In this document: positions 6,497 to 9,362 of the stretch, in pieces | How the letters are laid out: the number at the start of each line of letters is the position of its first letter | How positions within the stretch are numbered: position 1 is the stretch's first letter | NCBI GenBank assembly: GCA_964509505.1 | Contig: CAZDYP010000187.1 | Coordinates: forward strand, 1 to 9,362 | Source: CAZDYP01 sp964509505 | GTDB taxonomy: Bacteria > Chloroflexota > Anaerolineae > JACRMK01 | Length of the DNA stretch: 9,362 nt | Direction of reading: 5' to 3' | Made by a program: the position numbers and the translations under genes | The notes under the pieces: model-generated | Database searches by the model: none | The model's input: only the letters and a program-made list of their open reading frames with translations | What the model was told of the DNA's origin: nothing

Positions 6497-8842
6497 ATGA
6501 AGTTCCGCATCTTCCGCTTGATCATCCTCTTGAGCTTTGGGGTGATCGCGTTTCAGTTGTTTCAATTACAAATCGCAGCGGGCGACCAATATCGCCGTCT
6601 AGCTGACCGCAACCGGTTTCGTATCTTGTCCGAAGACGCGCCACGCGGCGTCATCTATGATCGCAGCGGCGCAATTCTCGCGCGCAACAACCCGAATCAT
6701 TCTATCGCGGTTGTGCCTGCCGACCTGCCCGAAGACGCCGTCCAACGCGACAAGGTGTATCAGCAGCTCGCTAAACTGCTGAACATTCCCATTCACACGC
6801 GACGCATCATCCCCAGCCTCGGCGATGGCGTGCGCACCGCTCCACCCGAATACGAGAAGGGTATCGCGCAGCAGGTCGAGGAGAATCGGTTCAATCCATT
6901 CGGCTATGTCGTCATCAAACCTAACGTCACGCGCGAAATCGCCAACATCATCGAAGAAATGCGTCCCGATTTGCCGGGGGTGCATGTGCTGCGCGAGCCA
7001 TCACGCACTTATCCCTTCAAAGAAAATCTGGCGCATCTGTTAGGCTACATGGGCGGCATCCCAGCCGACCAGCTCAAAGACTATCAAGAACTAGGCCGCG
7101 GCTACGAACTAACGGATAAGGTTGGGCTTAGTGGTCTCGAATACACCTTTGAAGGCGAACTGCGCGGCGACAAGGGCTTGAAGCTGCTGGAAGTAGATGC
7201 GAGTGGGCGCGAAATCCGCACCGTCGCCACGCAAGACGCAGCGCCTGGCAGGAATCTGGTGCTAACGCTCGACATGGCTTTACAAAACGCCGCTATCGAA
7301 GCGTTGAAGAAACAACTGAACTCGCCACGCTCGTTGAGCAAAAGCGGCGTCGTGATTGCCATGAATCCAAACACAGCCGAGATTCTCGCGCTGGTTTCCT
7401 GGCCCAGCTACGACAACAACTTGTTTGCGAATGGCATCTCGACTCAAGATTATGCGCGCTTGCTCAACGACCCATTGTTACCCTTATTCAACCGTGCGAT
7501 TAGCGGCGAGTATCCCTTAGGCTCAATTTTCAAAATCGTGCCTGCCTCCGCCGCACTGCAAGAAGGCATCGTGGACGTCTCTACGGGCATTCTGGATGCG
7601 GGCGTGATGTGGGTGCCGAACAAATTTTATCCCAACGAGCCGCGTCTTGCCCAACCCTTCTATGGTTGGAATCGTCAAGGCTTAGGCTTGATGAATGTCA
7701 CTAGCGCATTGGCGTGGTCGTCAGACATTTATTTCTATCAAGTCGCCGGCGGTTATCAAGATTTCAAAGGCTTAGGGTTGCCAAAACTGGTGGAATATTC
7801 AGGCTATTACGGCTTCGGAAAACCCACAGGCATCAGCTTGCCCGGCGAGGCGAGCGGCTTGTTGCCAAGCGACCGCTGGAAACGTTTAACGTACGGGCAA
7901 TCATGGCTAACGGGTGACACCTACAACATGGGCATCGGGCAAGGCTTCTTGCTCGGCACACCGTTGCAAATTTTGAACGCCACGGCCGCCGTCGTGAATG
8001 GCGGCACGTTACGCAAACCGTATTTGGTGCGCGCCATCGCCGATGCCAATGGACGCATTCTCAAAGAATTTCAACCCGAAATCATCCGCAAAATTCCTGT
8101 GTCGCCAGAAAATCTAGCCATCGTGCGACAAGGCTTGCGGATGGTCGTGACCGAAGGCACAGCGCCCAAAATCAATTTGGCGGATGTGAAAGTCGCCGGC
8201 AAGACAGGCACAGCCGAATATCCCGGCAAACGTGATCGGCGGGGCTTCCTGCCAACGCACGCATGGTTTACCGCATTTGCGCCGTACGACGATCCACAGA
8301 TCACACTCGTCGTGTTCATCGAAGGCGGCGGTGAAGGTTCACAAGTCGCAGTACCAGTCGCGGCAGAGATTTTGCGCGCTTATTTCCGCTTGCCGAAAGA
8401 TTCGCCGCTTGCGACTGAACCCGACCCCACGGTGCGCGGCGCAGCCACACCTATCATTCCCATCAACACCGCCAATACACCCATCACCGAGTCGCCTCAA
8501 GCAGGCGCACGCGCACCATACAAGCCACCCGACGCGCCCAAAACTTTCAAAGTGAGAATCCTCGCGCAAGAAACATGGAGCCCATCACTGGCCGGGGTGT
8601 TCGGTTGGGTGCGTGACCGCGATGGACGGCCCCTCGCCAACATGACGCTCGCCATAGACGGCGGCGGCAACGTGCTATCGCGACAAATCACCGATGCGAA
8701 TGGATGGTTCAAATACGATTTGATGAGCTATGACGCCTCGCGCGAATGGCACGTGCGACTCGAAGGCATCGAAGGCGCAGAACTCTTGACATTGAAAATT
8801 CAGCCAAGCACGAAATATACGGTTTTATTTTACGAAGAGTGA
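6497..8842 (+). CDS. mrdA: Penicillin-binding protein 2 (class B, elongasome transpeptidase) with extra C-terminal beta domain
   Basis: PBP2 cross-links peptidoglycan during side-wall growth, outside the membrane, as partner of RodA and MreC. The 781 residues show one N-terminal membrane anchor (about 6-26), the dimerisation/pedestal domain (about 50-240, with DAPRGVIYDRSGAILA near 49-64), and the transpeptidase domain (about 250-630). Catalytic motifs are intact: S343-I-F-K346 with the nucleophile serine, S408-S-D410 (the SxD form, as in E. coli PBP2), and K569-T-G571. A Pro/Thr-rich linker (about 635-680) leads to an added domain of about 100 residues (682-781). That domain has a GWVRDRDGRPLANMTLAI core and a later TDANGWFKYDL stretch, like carboxypeptidase-regulatory-type or SdrD-B-like beta sandwiches. 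This extension is not usual for PBP2. ATG 6497 has no Shine-Dalgarno and directly follows the heptad array. Confidence 0.95.
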   Translation: MKFRIFRLIILLSFGVIAFQLFQLQIAAGDQYRRLADRNRFRILSEDAPRGVIYDRSGAILARNNPNHSIAVVPADLPEDAVQRDKVYQQLAKLLNIPIHTRRIIPSLGDGVRTAPPEYEKGIAQQVEENRFNPFGYVVIKPNVTREIANIIEEMRPDLPGVHVLREPSRTYPFKENLAHLLGYMGGIPADQLKDYQELGRGYELTDKVGLSGLEYTFEGELRGDKGLKLLEVDASGREIRTVATQDAAPGRNLVLTLDMALQNAAIEALKKQLNSPRSLSKSGVVIAMNPNTAEILALVSWPSYDNNLFANGISTQDYARLLNDPLLPLFNRAISGEYPLGSIFKIVPASAALQEGIVDVSTGILDAGVMWVPNKFYPNEPRLAQPFYGWNRQGLGLMNVTSALAWSSDIYFYQVAGGYQDFKGLGLPKLVEYSGYYGFGKPTGISLPGEASGLLPSDRWKRLTYGQSWLTGDTYNMGIGQGFLLGTPLQILNATAAVVNGGTLRKPYLVRAIADANGRILKEFQPEIIRKIPVSPENLAIVRQGLRMVVTEGTAPKINLADVKVAGKTGTAEYPGKRDRRGFLPTHAWFTAFAPYDDPQITLVVFIEGGGEGSQVAVPVAAEILRAYFRLPKDSPLATEPDPTVRGAATPIIPINTANTPITESPQAGARAPYKPPDAPKTFKVRILAQETWSPSLAGVFGWVRDRDGRPLANMTLAIDGGGNVLSRQITDANGWFKYDLMSYDASREWHVRLEGIEGAELLTLKIQPSTKYTVLFYEE

Positions 8843-8846
8843 CGTA

Positions 8847-8932
8847 GTAATGGGTCATTAGTCATTAGTCATTAGTCATTAGTAATTCTGATAGCTTACA
8901 ATTACCAATGACTAATCCCCTATTACTAATCA
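8847..8932. repeat. Heptad inverted-repeat hairpin, mrdA/minC spacer
   Basis: The left arm has GTAATGG, four perfect tandem GTCATTA units (8854-8881) and GTAATTC. The right arm has CCAATGA, CTAATCC, CCTATTA and CTAATCA in one phase (8905-8932). Bases 8871-8886 pair with 8901-8916 at 15 of 16 positions around a 14-base loop. The array begins 4 bases after the mrdA stop and ends one base before the minC ATG. No T-run follows, so it does not look like an intrinsic terminator. Confidence 0.9.
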
Positions 8933-8933
8933 C

Positions 8934-9362
8934 ATGAAAAGTGAATCCAGTCTCGTCGCCATCAAAGGAGCCAAGCATGGCTTGACCATCACGCTCCACG
9001 ACGGCGATGTGCCTGCGGTGTTAGCCGAGTTGGCAGAACGGCTGGCACGCACGGCCTCCTTCTTCAAAGGCGCCCAAGTGACGCTCAATGTCGAGCATCC
9101 TACATTTGGGGCAGTTGATTTGCAGGCGGTCAATACACTCCTGCGGCGTTACGATATTACGCTTCGCAGGCTCACCACGCGCAATCACGAACTCACCGCG
9201 GCAGGCGCCACGTTGGACATTGTGGTTGAGCCACCTGAGGTCAATGGAGATTCTCAGCCTATGGCACGCACACCCCGTACCGAAACCCAAGCCGCGCCAC
9301 CCAAAGTCGAGGCGCAAGCCGCGGCCCTCTTGAAGCCTGTTGCGCCGCGCCACGAGACCCAA
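8934..9362 (+). CDS. minC: Septum site-determining protein MinC, N-terminal part (runs off right edge)
   Basis: An open frame from ATG 8934 continues to the last base (143 codons, no stop), so the gene is cut by the window edge. Residues about 5-85 match the MinC N-terminal domain that blocks FtsZ assembly: VAIKGAKHGLTITLHDGD, then FFKGAQVTLNV and LRRYDITLRRL. Residues about 95-143 are a Pro/Ala/Thr-rich linker, as expected before the C-terminal dimerisation and MinD-binding domain, which lies outside. MinC together with MinD keeps the division ring away from the poles; mreBCD next to min genes is a known arrangement in several bacteria. No Shine-Dalgarno precedes the ATG, and the start is chosen from the family N-terminus and the end of the heptad array. 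Confidence 0.87.
   Translation, partial: MKSESSLVAIKGAKHGLTITLHDGDVPAVLAELAERLARTASFFKGAQVTLNVEHPTFGAVDLQAVNTLLRRYDITLRRLTTRNHELTAAGATLDIVVEPPEVNGDSQPMARTPRTETQAAPPKVEAQAAALLKPVAPRHETQ

Noticed and set aside
8847..8932. CRISPR-like array
   Set aside because: Units are 7 bases, directly tandem without spacers, and arranged as inverted arms; no cas genes.

Overview
The window is one strand of a bacterial chromosome: seven genes, all on the + strand, with no RNA genes, transposases or CRISPR. It holds a ribosomal protein gene (L25/Ctc) followed by a cell-shape and wall-synthesis cluster: mreB, mreC, mreD, a large GT-C-like membrane protein, mrdA (PBP2) and the start of minC, which runs off the right edge. 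The organism is most likely a member of the Chloroflexota (Anaerolineae-like). The reasons are the architecture of the big membrane protein (PTPS-related/GT-C N-terminus with paired beta-sandwich domains at the C-terminus), the long Ctc-type L25, and spacers full of 7-base repeats. This assignment is inference. A cyanobacterium, where heptanucleotide STRR repeats were first described, is the main alternative.

Layout. Bases 1-235 hold no convincing gene but carry a promoter for rplY (TATAAT at 150-155). rplY (236-898) ends in an intrinsic terminator (949-977). Directly behind it is a second extended -10 promoter (TATAAT at 1000-1005) that starts mreB at GTG 1028. From there to the right edge I see no further T-tract terminator, so mreB-mreC-mreD-GTC-mrdA-minC is probably one transcription unit. 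MreB filaments, MreC/MreD and PBP2 form the core of the elongasome (side-wall peptidoglycan synthesis), and MinC places the division site. The membrane protein between mreD and mrdA is the unexpected member; rodA is not in the window.

The most striking feature is not a gene. Every intergenic spacer from rplY to minC, apart from the 9-base mreD/GTC junction, is largely built of 7-base tandem repeats. These are arranged as a left arm and an inverted right arm that can fold into hairpins. They run from the upstream stop codon (sometimes including it) to within 0-3 bases of the next start codon, where a Shine-Dalgarno sequence would be expected. Three more such elements lie in frame inside the membrane-protein gene, where they encode loops, parts of membrane helices and a 7-residue peptide repeat. 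All eight elements differ in heptamer sequence but share period 7 and the inverted layout. They look like a dispersed family of heptanucleotide (STRR-like) elements that colonise spacers and tolerated protein loops.
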